From UBA1189 sp964570685 (GTDB lineage Bacteria; Bacteroidota; Bacteroidia; Bacteroidales; Bacteroidaceae): DNA of 50,390 nt. Below the pieces are notes generated by a model, which was not told the DNA's origin, did not search any database, and saw only the letters and a program-made list of their open reading frames with translations. The stretch spans positions 1 to 50,390 of the forward strand of contig CAZMZC010000018.1 in assembly GCA_964570685.1 (NCBI GenBank). Reading direction: 5' to 3'. Shown here piece after piece: positions 15,721 to 24,249 of the stretch (positions are counted from its first letter, which is position 1; every line of letters starts with the position of its first letter). The translations under genes and the position numbers were made by a program.

Positions 15721-18081
15721 TTACTCCTTCACGATGGCAAAGGGCTCGTCCTTCACGTAGATGCGGTACTCCTTGATAGAGCCGGGGGCACCTTCCTCCA
15801 TACGGGGCAGGCATTGCAGGGCGGTGAGCTGCTGCTTGCTGCCGAGGTTGATGATGAGGTGGTGGGGCAGCTCGGCTCCCTGTGCGGTAGCCCAGTAGGT
15901 GCTCTCCTGAAGGTCGTAGATGCGGTCGCCGGTGCGGTTGCTGCGGCTCTTGTCCTCGCTATCGGCATACTGGATGGTCCAGGGCTCGCGGCTCAGACGG
16001 TTGCCCTCAGCATCGAGCAGGTACCACTCGGCAATGGCGGTGTAGGCATCGTTGGCCTTCTGGTTGCTGATGACCTCGATGCATACGTATTGGCCTTCAA
16101 CGGTGCCATTGAACTTCTGCTCCTGCCAGCCGTTGCCTGCCTTGAAGCGTGCGGTGAGCACGGGCCTCTCTCCCTCGAGGCTCAGCACGGTGCCGGGCTC
16201 GCGGTGTGTGGCGGGCACGGGGTTGCGCAGGGCATCGAGGATGGGCTTCTCGTGGCCGCAGAGCTTGTTGGCTTGCGGACCCTTGATGTCGAGGATGAAG
16301 ATTTCGTTTTCGCCCTTATTGAGCCAGCAGCCGGGCACGTAGAGTGTCTGCTGGGGACCAATCTCCCAGAAGCGGCCGAGGCAATGACCGTTCACGTATA
16401 CGAGACCCTTGCCCCAGGTGGAGAGGTCGAGGAAGGTGTCAGCCTTCTTGTCTACGGTGAAGGTGCCCTTGTAGTAGCCAGGAACCTTGGTGTCGCCTGC
16501 AGCGGTATAGTTCTTGTTGGCAGTGAATTCGTAGGTGTTGGGGAAGAGGTATACGTCCCATCCCTTGAGCTCGGTAGTGGTAGCTTCGCCATTGGCGCCT
16601 ACGGTGGTGAGCTCTACACGGTCGGTGATACCCTTGAAGTCCTTGATGGCACGACCGAAGTTGATGCGGCCCATAGCCTCTACGAGGATGTCGAGCACAG
16701 CGCCTTCACGTACCGAGGGGAGGGTGAGCACCTTCTCGCCGAGGCGACGGTCCATCTTACCGATGTGCTTGCCATCGATGAATACCTGTGCATAGTCGTG
16801 AGCGTCGGTGATGGTGAGGCGGCTCTGGCTGTCGGTACCCTTGAGGACGGTGCGGTAGAGCATAGAGCCCCAGCCCTGGTCAAACTCCTCCATAGTCTTG
16901 ATCTCCTCTGAGTGGATAGGCTCGGGGAGGTTGTCGAAGATGGGGGCTACCTCGGTCATCTGGAACTCGGCTACAGTCTGTACGGGCATAGCGGCGGGAA
17001 TCTCGGGGAGGGGCTTTCCGCCGGTGTACTGAGCCAACATGTTGCGCAGTTCGTGGTACTTGGGTGTAGCCTGACCTGCTTCGTTGATAGGCGCGTCGTA
17101 GTCGTATGATGAGCAGTCGGGCAAGAAGCCGGGGCTGTTGGCACCGCTCCAGTGGCCGAATGAGGTGCCTCCGTGGGTCATGTAGAGGGAGAACGAGATG
17201 TTCTTGTCGAGCATCTCCTGCAGACCTGCTACCATATCCTTGGCATCGCGGGTCTCGTGCTGACGGCCCCAGTTGTCGAACCATCCGCTCCAGAACTCAG
17301 AGCACATGAGCGGGGTGTTGGGGCGCAGCTCCTTCAGGCGGCGGAACTGGCTGTCGATATTGGCGCCGGTACCGAAGTTCATAGTCCATACGAGGTCGTC
17401 GAGAGCGTTGAGCTCGAAGTTCGATGCCCAGTCGCACTGGAACAGAGGCACATCGGTGAAGCCAGCCTCGCGCACCATGTCGCGCACGGCCGATACATAC
17501 TCCTTGTCCTTGCCGTATGAGCCGTACTCGTTCTCTACCTGTACCATGATGATGTTGCCGCCACGGGTAATCTGAAGGTCGGCAAGCTGCTTGCCCACCT
17601 CAAGCTCGAAGAGGCGCACGCGCTCCATGAAGTAGGGGTCTTGCTCGCGCAAGCGGATGTCTTTCTTCTTCAGCAACCACCAAGGCAGACCGCCCATCTC
17701 CCACTCGGCACATACGTAGGGACCGGGGCGTACGATGACATACATACCGTGTTTCTGGGCCAACTTACAGAATGCGCGGATGTCGTTGTTGCCGGTAAAG
17801 TCATATACGCCTTCCTGCTGCTCGTGGATGTTCCAGAAGATGTAGATACAGATGGAGTTCATACCCAGCGCCTTGCACATCTCGATGCGGTGCTCCCAGT
17901 ATTCGCGGGGGATGCGGGGATAGTGTACTTCGGCGGCTTTCACGGTGAAGCTGTCGCCGTTGAGGAGGAACTTACCGTCACCTATCTCGAAGGTGCCGGG
18001 CTTCGACTGGCAACCCGTGTAGAGCACTGATACCGATGCCAGCATGAGGCCTGCCAAAATAGTCAGAAGTGTTTTTTTCAT
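15721..18081 (-). CDS. GH35 beta-galactosidase lipoprotein
   Basis: Family 35 glycoside hydrolase that releases terminal beta-galactose, acting in the periplasm or at the cell surface. The signal ends in a lipobox, LYTGC, with the lipidated cysteine at C24. The acid/base is E185 in VENEYGSYG and the nucleophile is E262 in CSEFWSGWFDNWG. Jelly-roll domains follow the barrel, with a discoidin-like (F5/8 type C) module at about 640-780. At 786 residues it is full length for the Bacteroidetes form. No SusC/SusD pair is adjacent, so it is not in an obvious polysaccharide utilisation locus; the GH43 and pectinesterase genes lie 11 kb away. A near -7 box (TATCTTCG) lies at 18145-18138. Confidence 0.93.
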   Translation of the reverse strand: MKKTLLTILAGLMLASVSVLYTGCQSKPGTFEIGDGKFLLNGDSFTVKAAEVHYPRIPREYWEHRIEMCKALGMNSICIYIFWNIHEQQEGVYDFTGNNDIRAFCKLAQKHGMYVIVRPGPYVCAEWEMGGLPWWLLKKKDIRLREQDPYFMERVRLFELEVGKQLADLQITRGGNIIMVQVENEYGSYGKDKEYVSAVRDMVREAGFTDVPLFQCDWASNFELNALDDLVWTMNFGTGANIDSQFRRLKELRPNTPLMCSEFWSGWFDNWGRQHETRDAKDMVAGLQEMLDKNISFSLYMTHGGTSFGHWSGANSPGFLPDCSSYDYDAPINEAGQATPKYHELRNMLAQYTGGKPLPEIPAAMPVQTVAEFQMTEVAPIFDNLPEPIHSEEIKTMEEFDQGWGSMLYRTVLKGTDSQSRLTITDAHDYAQVFIDGKHIGKMDRRLGEKVLTLPSVREGAVLDILVEAMGRINFGRAIKDFKGITDRVELTTVGANGEATTTELKGWDVYLFPNTYEFTANKNYTAAGDTKVPGYYKGTFTVDKKADTFLDLSTWGKGLVYVNGHCLGRFWEIGPQQTLYVPGCWLNKGENEIFILDIKGPQANKLCGHEKPILDALRNPVPATHREPGTVLSLEGERPVLTARFKAGNGWQEQKFNGTVEGQYVCIEVISNQKANDAYTAIAEWYLLDAEGNRLSREPWTIQYADSEDKSRSNRTGDRIYDLQESTYWATAQGAELPHHLIINLGSKQQLTALQCLPRMEEGAPGSIKEYRIYVKDEPFAIVKE

Positions 18082-18166
18082 AACGTTTGTGTTTTGTTAA
18101 TATTGGATTGTAATTATTTGCTGTGGGTATTTCTGTGCGAAGATACGAATTTTTATTCGACAAATG

Positions 18167-18197
18167 TTTATTCATATGAAATAAATTCTTACTTTTG
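18167..18197 (+). promoter_or_regulatory. Promoter of the AAA ATPase/DUF4435 pair
   Basis: TActTTTG at 18190-18197 is a full -7 match, with TTT at 18167-18169 near the -33 position. The ATPase start codon lies 17 bases beyond the box. Confidence 0.55.
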
Positions 18198-18213
18198 CGA
18201 AAAACATAGCACT

Positions 18214-19062
18214 ATGGAAGCATTGACCAACATCAACAAGGGGCTGCAGGCCGAGTATATCAGTCGCATCGAGATAGAGGCGCTGTGGGGCCGCAAGCAT
18301 ATCGTGTGGAACTTGCGACGCGACGTGAACATCCTGAGCGGTGTGAACGGTATAGGTAAGTCCACGATTCTCAATCGTACGGCGGCAGCGCTCAACCGAC
18401 TGGCCAATGGCGTTGACGATGAGGCTGGTGCCGAGGATGTGAAGATGACCTTCTATCCCGAGGAAGCTACGGAGATACGCTTCGATGTGATACGCAGTTT
18501 CGATCGTCCGCTCTTCCATAGCAACCTGGCCGAGAAGATGGCCGACAAGAATGTGAAGACCGAACTCGACTGGCAGCTCTACCAACTGCAGCGACGCTAT
18601 CTGGACTATCAGGTGAACATCGGCAACCGCATCATCGAGTTACTCTCGTCGGGCGACCCCGAGGGACAGCTGAAAGCGGCTGAGGTATCGTACCCCAAAC
18701 GCCGATTCCAGGACCTCGCCGATGAACTTTTCGCTGAGACAGGCAAGCGCATCATACGTGGAAAGAACGAAATCATGTTTGAGCAGGATGGCGACGAACT
18801 GCTGCCCTACACGCTGTCGAGCGGCGAGAAACAACTCCTCGTGATTCTGCTTACGGTGCTTGTGCAAGACAAGCAGTCCTGTGTGCTACTGATGGACGAA
18901 CCCGAGGTGTCGCTCCACATTGAGTGGCAGCAGCGCATCATCGAAATTATACGCGAGATGAATCCCAATGCACAGCTCATACTCACCACCCACTCGCCCG
19001 CCATGATTATGGGCGGCTGGATGGATGCGGTGACGGAGGTGACGGACATTACAGTTGTTTAA
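18214..19062 (+). CDS. AAA/ABC-type ATPase, partner of a DUF4435 protein (PARIS AriA-like)
   Basis: Soluble 282-residue ATPase of the ABC/SMC-like AAA_15/AAA_21 type. Walker A is GVNGIGKST (43-51), the signature is LSSGEKQ (201-207), Walker B is CVLLMDEP (223-230), and the switch histidine is H260 in TTHSP. There is no membrane segment. Start ATG at 18214, just after the promoter. The next gene encodes a DUF4435/Toprim protein. That pair is the composition of the PARIS anti-phage system (AriA plus AriB), but this ATPase is shorter than AriA as I remember it, and similar pairs occur widely in Bacteroidetes, so defence is possible rather than shown. Confidence 0.8.
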   Translation: MEALTNINKGLQAEYISRIEIEALWGRKHIVWNLRRDVNILSGVNGIGKSTILNRTAAALNRLANGVDDEAGAEDVKMTFYPEEATEIRFDVIRSFDRPLFHSNLAEKMADKNVKTELDWQLYQLQRRYLDYQVNIGNRIIELLSSGDPEGQLKAAEVSYPKRRFQDLADELFAETGKRIIRGKNEIMFEQDGDELLPYTLSSGEKQLLVILLTVLVQDKQSCVLLMDEPEVSLHIEWQQRIIEIIREMNPNAQLILTTHSPAMIMGGWMDAVTEVTDITVV

Positions 19063-19140
19063 TTTTTGAAGAATTCTCCGAGCATTCCGATTACTCCGAG
19101 GACCCTGAGAACTCCGAGAACATAATACACACTTCGAATC

Positions 19141-20214
19141 GTGGCAAAGAAACTGACAGAAAACGTAAACTCGCTCTACATAGGTGCTGCCAATAGCCTG
19201 CGCCCTAAGTCGGCACGCAAGCGCATTGTGGCTTATGTGGAGAGCTACGATGACGTGTCGTTCTGGAGCCACATCCTGAGCGACTTCAATACAGACAAGT
19301 ATTACTTCCAGGTGATGCTTCCGTCGAATACCTCCTTGGCCAAGGGCAAGAAGGTGGCGATGATGAACGACCTGGGGCAGGGACTCGGATGCAATATGAT
19401 TGCTTGTGTAGACAGTGACTACGACTATCTGCTGCAAGGAAAGACGAGTACATCGCGTCGCCTCATACGTAGTCCTTATGTGCTGCATACCTATGCCTAT
19501 GCCATCGAGAACTACCAGTGCTATGCCGAGAGTCTGCACGGTGTGTGTGTACAATGTACGCTCAACGACAAACCGATGATTGATTTCCCAGCCTTCTTCC
19601 GTCTCTATTCGCAGATTATCTATCCACTATTCCTATGGAATATATGGTTCTACCGCAAACGCGAGCTCTCGGTGTTCTCTATGCAGGACTTCTGTCGCGT
19701 GGTGCGGCTCGATCCCGTGAGTGTGCCTCACCCCGAGGATGCATTGGAGCAGATGCGGGTGCGGGTGCAGAAGAAGATTGGCTGGCTTACAAGGCGCTAT
19801 CCCGATGCTGCTCCCGAACTGGAGGCCATGAAACCCGAGTTGGAGAAGCTGGGCGTGACCCCCGACAATACCTATATGTTTATCCAAGGGCATCACCTCA
19901 AGGAGAACGTGGTGCTGAAACTGCTCTCGCCCGTTTGTGTGCGTCTGCGCCGCGAACGCGAGACCGAAATCAAGTATCTTGCTTGCCACGACCAGCAATA
20001 TAAGAATGAGCTCACGGCCTATCACCGTAGCTTGCAGAGTATTGAGGCCGTGCTGCGTAAGAATACCGATTATGAGGAGGCTCCCACCTACAAGATGATA
20101 CTGCGCGATGTGCAGCGCCTGCTGGGGGTACTCAAGGATGGTAATGCAGGAAATGCCACAAGTGGAAAAGGCACTACTATGGGGGCTACAGATGCAGTTG
20201 GAAAGAAACTGTGA
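19141..20214 (+). CDS. DUF4435 (Toprim-like) protein (PARIS AriB-like)
   Basis: 357 residues starting at a GTG codon. The N-terminal half shows Toprim-like acidic residues: E34 in AYVESYDD and D91-S-D93 in IACVDSDYD, the E and DxD that hold metal in Toprim nucleases. The C-terminal part is predicted helical and ends in a low-complexity tail. It is 78 bp behind the ATPase in the same direction; the spacer is made of CTCCGAG-type repeats. If the pair acts like PARIS, this would be the effector released or activated by the ATPase. No upstream anti-restriction sensor is evident, though a type III system lies 13 kb away. Confidence 0.75.
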   Translation: MAKKLTENVNSLYIGAANSLRPKSARKRIVAYVESYDDVSFWSHILSDFNTDKYYFQVMLPSNTSLAKGKKVAMMNDLGQGLGCNMIACVDSDYDYLLQGKTSTSRRLIRSPYVLHTYAYAIENYQCYAESLHGVCVQCTLNDKPMIDFPAFFRLYSQIIYPLFLWNIWFYRKRELSVFSMQDFCRVVRLDPVSVPHPEDALEQMRVRVQKKIGWLTRRYPDAAPELEAMKPELEKLGVTPDNTYMFIQGHHLKENVVLKLLSPVCVRLRRERETEIKYLACHDQQYKNELTAYHRSLQSIEAVLRKNTDYEEAPTYKMILRDVQRLLGVLKDGNAGNATSGKGTTMGATDAVGKKL

Positions 20215-20249
20215 CTGCGTATCCCTGAGTCAGACTCTTGACTGTTTCT

Positions 20250-21392
20250 TTATCTGACAGTAATGTGCAGACAAGCTTGTTTGCGCTCATACTTGACATA
20301 GCAGCGACCTGCCTTGTGCATGTCGTAGACAGTTTGGTAGAGTAGCTGTTGCAATTTCATGTCATTGGCAATATGCTCGGTGGGTTTGTCGAAGCGCATA
20401 TAGGTGATGTCAATAGTGGTGCCGTACTGGTGGCACGAATTCTCGGAAGCATTCACATTGCCACTTCGGCGCAGACGCTTGATGTGGTTTTGCGTGCGGT
20501 ATACGCTGGTGACAATGAAACGGTGGCGGCGGTCATATCCGCGGTTGTAGAGTGAATCTTGAAAGGCCTCTCCCAAATCGTCCAAAAACTCCTTCGCTTT
20601 GGGCACAAGGTAAGGGGCTGAGTGGGTGAGAGGGTCTACCTTGTAAAGTTTGTTCGTCTCAATATACTGTAGGCCGAAAGCTCCCACCTCAAGTTCTTCG
20701 ATGGTAAGCGTACGCTCGGTCCCATTGGCCCGTGCCGCTATGAGCTGTGTGTCGTTAAGGTCGTTGAAGATGCGTGGGTAGTTGCGGTAGGGGTCGCGGC
20801 GGTCTTTGAGAGAGGGGTCGTGGTTGGGCTTCTCAGGCTCCTTGAAGGGGGCGGAGATGCTTTCTACAATGATGTCGCGCAGGTGGATGTGGCACGTGCC
20901 GCGTAGCTGATATATACCTATTATAATAAGTAGTAGTAATAAGAGGGTAGCGGCAAAGAAGCCTAAACCACGGCGGCAGAACAGGTGTCCGTGGACGAAG
21001 TGGTTGGCGAAGCGCAGGTAACGGCGTAGCAGTCCCTTGCCATACCATTTGAGGAACTGGGCTACGATGGGCACGAGGGCAAGGGCAATCTTATAGCCTA
21101 ACAAGTCGTGCGGGGTGGTGAATACACCGCATAGCGCAGCCACGAGCAGATAGAGGGGATAGCCCACGTAGGCAAGTTGGCGCAGCGGCCATTTCAGGAC
21201 GTTGGTGCCTATAAGGTAGGCCGAAGTAAAGGCGGTGAGGAAGGCAAATACCTTGCAACGGAACCATGCTCGTACGTGGTAGTCATCGCCTACGAAAAGG
21301 CAACCAACAAGGTCGGTAAACAAAAATAGCAGCCCCACCATTGGGATGAGCTGCGCTATGAATAAGATTGTTTCTTTACGGTTGAGGTTCAT
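20250..21392 (-). CDS. DUF5715-family membrane protein with M15-like peptidase domain
   Basis: The N-terminal 170 residues hold several hydrophobic helices; the C-terminal half resembles D-Ala-D-Ala carboxypeptidases of family M15: SVYRT, then the metal-site-like S/CHQYGTTIDI, and a final CLHITVR. This suggests a periplasmic cell-wall peptidase tethered to the inner membrane. The start at 21392 (MNLNRKETILF, 380 residues) is preferred: an in-frame start four codons earlier would fall inside the -7 box at 21402-21409. That leaves almost no leader. Convergent with the DUF4435 gene. Confidence 0.72.
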   Translation of the reverse strand: MNLNRKETILFIAQLIPMVGLLFLFTDLVGCLFVGDDYHVRAWFRCKVFAFLTAFTSAYLIGTNVLKWPLRQLAYVGYPLYLLVAALCGVFTTPHDLLGYKIALALVPIVAQFLKWYGKGLLRRYLRFANHFVHGHLFCRRGLGFFAATLLLLLLIIIGIYQLRGTCHIHLRDIIVESISAPFKEPEKPNHDPSLKDRRDPYRNYPRIFNDLNDTQLIAARANGTERTLTIEELEVGAFGLQYIETNKLYKVDPLTHSAPYLVPKAKEFLDDLGEAFQDSLYNRGYDRRHRFIVTSVYRTQNHIKRLRRSGNVNASENSCHQYGTTIDITYMRFDKPTEHIANDMKLQQLLYQTVYDMHKAGRCYVKYERKQACLHITVR

Positions 21393-21401
21393 AAATCTGT
21401 A

Positions 21402-21409
21402 CAAAGGTA
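21402..21409 (-). promoter_or_regulatory. -7 box of the DUF5715 gene
   Basis: TAccTTTG on the minus strand, 10 bases before the chosen start codon; transcription would begin only a few bases before the ATG. Confidence 0.55.
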
Positions 21410-21412
21410 ATA

Positions 21413-21440
21413 TTTTATTGTCGAATTATTCGTAAATTTG
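21413..21440 (+). promoter_or_regulatory. Promoter of the trmB-mrp-methyltransferase operon
   Basis: TAaaTTTG at 21433-21440 is a full -7 match; the -33 region holds TTTT around 21413-21416. It leaves a leader of about 20 bases before the trmB start. Confidence 0.55.
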
Positions 21441-21467
21441 CGGAGAAAAGTAAATGACGTAGAGAAA

Positions 21468-22226
21468 ATGGGAAAAGGTAAATTGGCAAAGTTTGCCGAT
21501 ATGGCATCATATCCACATGTGTTTGAATATCCTCATTCGGTGGCCGAGCAGGTGCCTTTCGAGATGAAGGGGCATTGGCGCGAGCAGTTTTTCAAGAACG
21601 ATAACCCGATAGTGCTGGAACTGGGCTGCGGACGAGGAGAGTATACCGTAGGGTTGGGGCGTATGTACCCGGAGAAAAACTTTATCGGCGTGGACATCAA
21701 GGGGGCACGAATGTGGACGGGGGCTACTGACTCGCTTCGTGAGGGAATGAACAATGTGGCTTTCTTGCGCACGAACATCGAGATTATCGACCGCTTCTTT
21801 GGCCCTGGCGAGGTGGATGAGGTATGGATTACTTTCCCCGATCCACAGATGAAGAAGGTGACTAAACGACTCACCTCTACAGCCTTTCTCCAACGCTATG
21901 CCTCGTTTCTCAAACCTGATGGAATCATACACCTCAAGACAGACAGCAACTTCCTCTACACCTATACCGATGCACTGGTGAAGGTGAATAATCTGCCTGT
22001 GAAGGTGAATACTACAGACTTATATCATAGTGGACAGGCCGATGATATACTAAGCATACGCACCTATTACGAACAGCAATGGCTTGATCGTGGTTTGACA
22101 ATCAAGTATCTCAAGTTTAATTTATTTCCAGGTGTAGAGTTGCAAGAACCTGATATTGAGATAGAACTCGACGACTACCGTAGCTATAACCGTAGCAAAC
22201 GTAGTGGTCTACAGACAAGTAAATAA
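21468..22226 (+). CDS. trmB: tRNA (guanine-N7-)-methyltransferase
   Basis: Methylates N7 of G46 in the variable loop of tRNAs using AdoMet. The AdoMet motif is ELGCGRGEY (51-59); the family block ITFPDPQMKK and HLKTDSNFLY follow. The start at 21468 (MGKGKLAKFADM) gives 252 residues; a longer ORF starts inside the promoter. It is the first gene of a three-gene operon, with 13 bp to mrp. Confidence 0.93.
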   Translation: MGKGKLAKFADMASYPHVFEYPHSVAEQVPFEMKGHWREQFFKNDNPIVLELGCGRGEYTVGLGRMYPEKNFIGVDIKGARMWTGATDSLREGMNNVAFLRTNIEIIDRFFGPGEVDEVWITFPDPQMKKVTKRLTSTAFLQRYASFLKPDGIIHLKTDSNFLYTYTDALVKVNNLPVKVNTTDLYHSGQADDILSIRTYYEQQWLDRGLTIKYLKFNLFPGVELQEPDIEIELDDYRSYNRSKRSGLQTSK

Positions 22227-22239
22227 ATTGATAGTACAT

Positions 22240-23337
22240 ATGGCATTATATCCCAAACTAATACTTGATGCGCTGGCCACCGTGCGCTACCCTGGTACGG
22301 GTAAAAATCTGGTGGAGGCAGAGATGGTAGAGGACAACATCCGCATCGACGGACAGAAGGTTTCGTTCTCGCTCATTTTCGAGAAACCTACCGACCCCTT
22401 CATGAAGTCAATCTTGAAGAGCGCTGAGGCGGCTATCAAGCTCGCCGCAGGTGTCGATGTGGAGGTGGATATCTCGGTGAAAACCATTCAGCAGGCACGT
22501 CCCGAAGTGGAGAAGCTGCTACCGCAGGTGAAGAACATCATTGCCGTGTCGAGCGGCAAGGGTGGGGTGGGCAAGAGTACCGTAGCGGCCAATCTTGCCG
22601 TGGCACTGGCCAAGTTGGGCTACAAGGTAGGACTGCTCGATGCCGATATCTTCGGTCCCTCTATACCCAAGATGTTTCAGGTGGAGGATGCCCGTCCCTA
22701 TGCTGAGCGTATCGAGGGACGCGACCTTATCATCCCTATAGAGAGCTATGGTGTGAAGGTGCTCTCGATTGGATTCTTTGTGGACCCCAATCAGGCAACC
22801 ATTTGGCGTGGTGGTATGGCAAGCAATGCTCTCAAGCAACTCATCGGTGATGCTGCCTGGGGCGACCTCGACTATTTTCTCATCGACCTTCCCCCCGGCA
22901 CGAGCGATATACATCTCACAACCTTCCAAACGGTAGCTATTACCGGTGCGGTCATCGTGAGCACACCGCAAGAGGTGGCCTTGGCCGATGCACGCAAGGG
23001 TATCGACATGTTTACCAACGATAAGGTCAATGTGCCCATTCTCGGTTTGGTGGAGAATATGGCGTGGTTTACCCCTGCCGAACTGCCCGACCATAAGTAT
23101 TACATCTTCGGCAAGGAGGGCTGCAAGCGCTTGGCCGAAGAGATGGCTGTACCTCTGCTGGAACAGATTCCCGTGGTGCAGAGCATCTGCGAGGGTGGCG
23201 ACAATGGTTGTCCCGTAGCCTTGGACGATAGCACGATGACCGGGTTGGCATTCCGCCATTTGGCTGAGGCTGTGGTAGAACAGGTAGATGTGCGCAATGC
23301 CACGCAAGAGGCTACGCGGATTGTGAAGACCAAGTAA
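22240..23337 (+). CDS. mrp: Mrp/ApbC/NBP35-family iron-sulfur carrier ATPase
   Basis: 365 residues. The N-terminal MIP18-type domain (about 1-95) precedes a P-loop ATPase with the deviant Walker motif GKGGVGKS (106-113) and the family blocks DADIFGPSIP, DLPPGTSD and STPQEVAL. The family loads Fe-S clusters on target proteins. The usual CPxCG after ENM is replaced here by VENMAWFTPAELPD, so the cluster-bridging CxxC is absent, a variation I associate with Bacteroidetes Mrp. ATG at 22240 is used because upstream in-frame codons overlap trmB. Confidence 0.9.
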   Translation: MALYPKLILDALATVRYPGTGKNLVEAEMVEDNIRIDGQKVSFSLIFEKPTDPFMKSILKSAEAAIKLAAGVDVEVDISVKTIQQARPEVEKLLPQVKNIIAVSSGKGGVGKSTVAANLAVALAKLGYKVGLLDADIFGPSIPKMFQVEDARPYAERIEGRDLIIPIESYGVKVLSIGFFVDPNQATIWRGGMASNALKQLIGDAAWGDLDYFLIDLPPGTSDIHLTTFQTVAITGAVIVSTPQEVALADARKGIDMFTNDKVNVPILGLVENMAWFTPAELPDHKYYIFGKEGCKRLAEEMAVPLLEQIPVVQSICEGGDNGCPVALDDSTMTGLAFRHLAEAVVEQVDVRNATQEATRIVKTK

Positions 23338-23361
23338 GATGAAAAAATAAGACGGATTACT

Positions 23362-24147
23362 ATGCAGGAGCGCCATAAAGATTACGAAAGATACTTTGCG
23401 GAGAGTGAAGAGTCGTGCCAAAAGTATTATCTGCCCTATATAAAGCAATATACAGACCTGGCGTTCGATGCCCACCTCAAGGTTCTTGAGGTAGGCTGTG
23501 GCATAGGGGGTAATGTGGCTCCCTTTGCGCGAATAGGGTGTCAGGTGAGTGGGGTCGATATAGACCCGCTGTCAATAGATTGGGCGCAGAGAATCTTTGC
23601 GCAACAGCAGCTTGAGGCCAAGATTACGTGTGCAGATATCCACGAGTATGGCGATGACGAACGCTATCATCTGATAATGCTGCACGATGCAATAGAGCAT
23701 ATCCCCGCGAAGAAGAAACTGATGCTACGCTTGCGTGATTTGCTGACCGATGAAGGTGTGTTGTATATTGCCTTTCCTGCTTGGCGTATGCCTTTTGGTG
23801 GGCATCAGCAGGTGGCACGTACAAAATTCGTGTCGCGTTGTCCCTTCATTCACTTGCTTCCGCGCAGTGTGTTCGTATGGTTACTGCGCCGTCTGGGCGA
23901 ACCCGAAGCGGTGATAAAAGACTTCTTGAGCATTAAAAGTACGCGCATGACCATACAGGCTTTCCAAAAACTGTGCGCTGATACAGACTTCGAGATTATT
24001 GATAGAAGACTGTATCTCATCAATCCTCACTATGAGAAGAAGTTCGGGCTGAAGCCGCGGGTGCTGTGGAACATAGTGGCTAAACTGCCCTACGTGCGCG
24101 ATTACTTCAGTACCTCTTGCCATTATCTCATGCGTAAGAGGCGGTAG
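23362..24147 (+). CDS. Class I SAM-dependent methyltransferase
   Basis: 261 residues with the AdoMet motif LEVGCGIGGN (42-51), acidic residue in VDIDP, and LHDAIEHI after it, as in UbiG/Coq3-like small-molecule or lipid-linked methyltransferases. The C-terminal part is basic and ends with YLMRKRR. It is 24 bp downstream of mrp in the same operon. The substrate cannot be told; an aromatic or quinone-like acceptor is only one possibility. Confidence 0.8.
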   Translation: MQERHKDYERYFAESEESCQKYYLPYIKQYTDLAFDAHLKVLEVGCGIGGNVAPFARIGCQVSGVDIDPLSIDWAQRIFAQQQLEAKITCADIHEYGDDERYHLIMLHDAIEHIPAKKKLMLRLRDLLTDEGVLYIAFPAWRMPFGGHQQVARTKFVSRCPFIHLLPRSVFVWLLRRLGEPEAVIKDFLSIKSTRMTIQAFQKLCADTDFEIIDRRLYLINPHYEKKFGLKPRVLWNIVAKLPYVRDYFSTSCHYLMRKRR

Positions 24148-24209
24148 CTTTCTCTTTTGATAAATACCCTTTGATTTCTACGTTTTCCACCATTGGTATG
24201 GTTATTGCT

Positions 24210-24230
24210 GTGCCCCATGCAAAGGGGCAC
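24210..24230. terminator. Hairpin between convergent genes
   Basis: GTGCCCC pairs with GGGGCAC around a 7-base loop between the methyltransferase stop and the stop of the coiled-coil gene. Neither strand has a T-run after it, so terminator function is weakly supported. Confidence 0.4.
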
Positions 24231-24249
24231 GTAGGGTGGTGGCTTTGGC

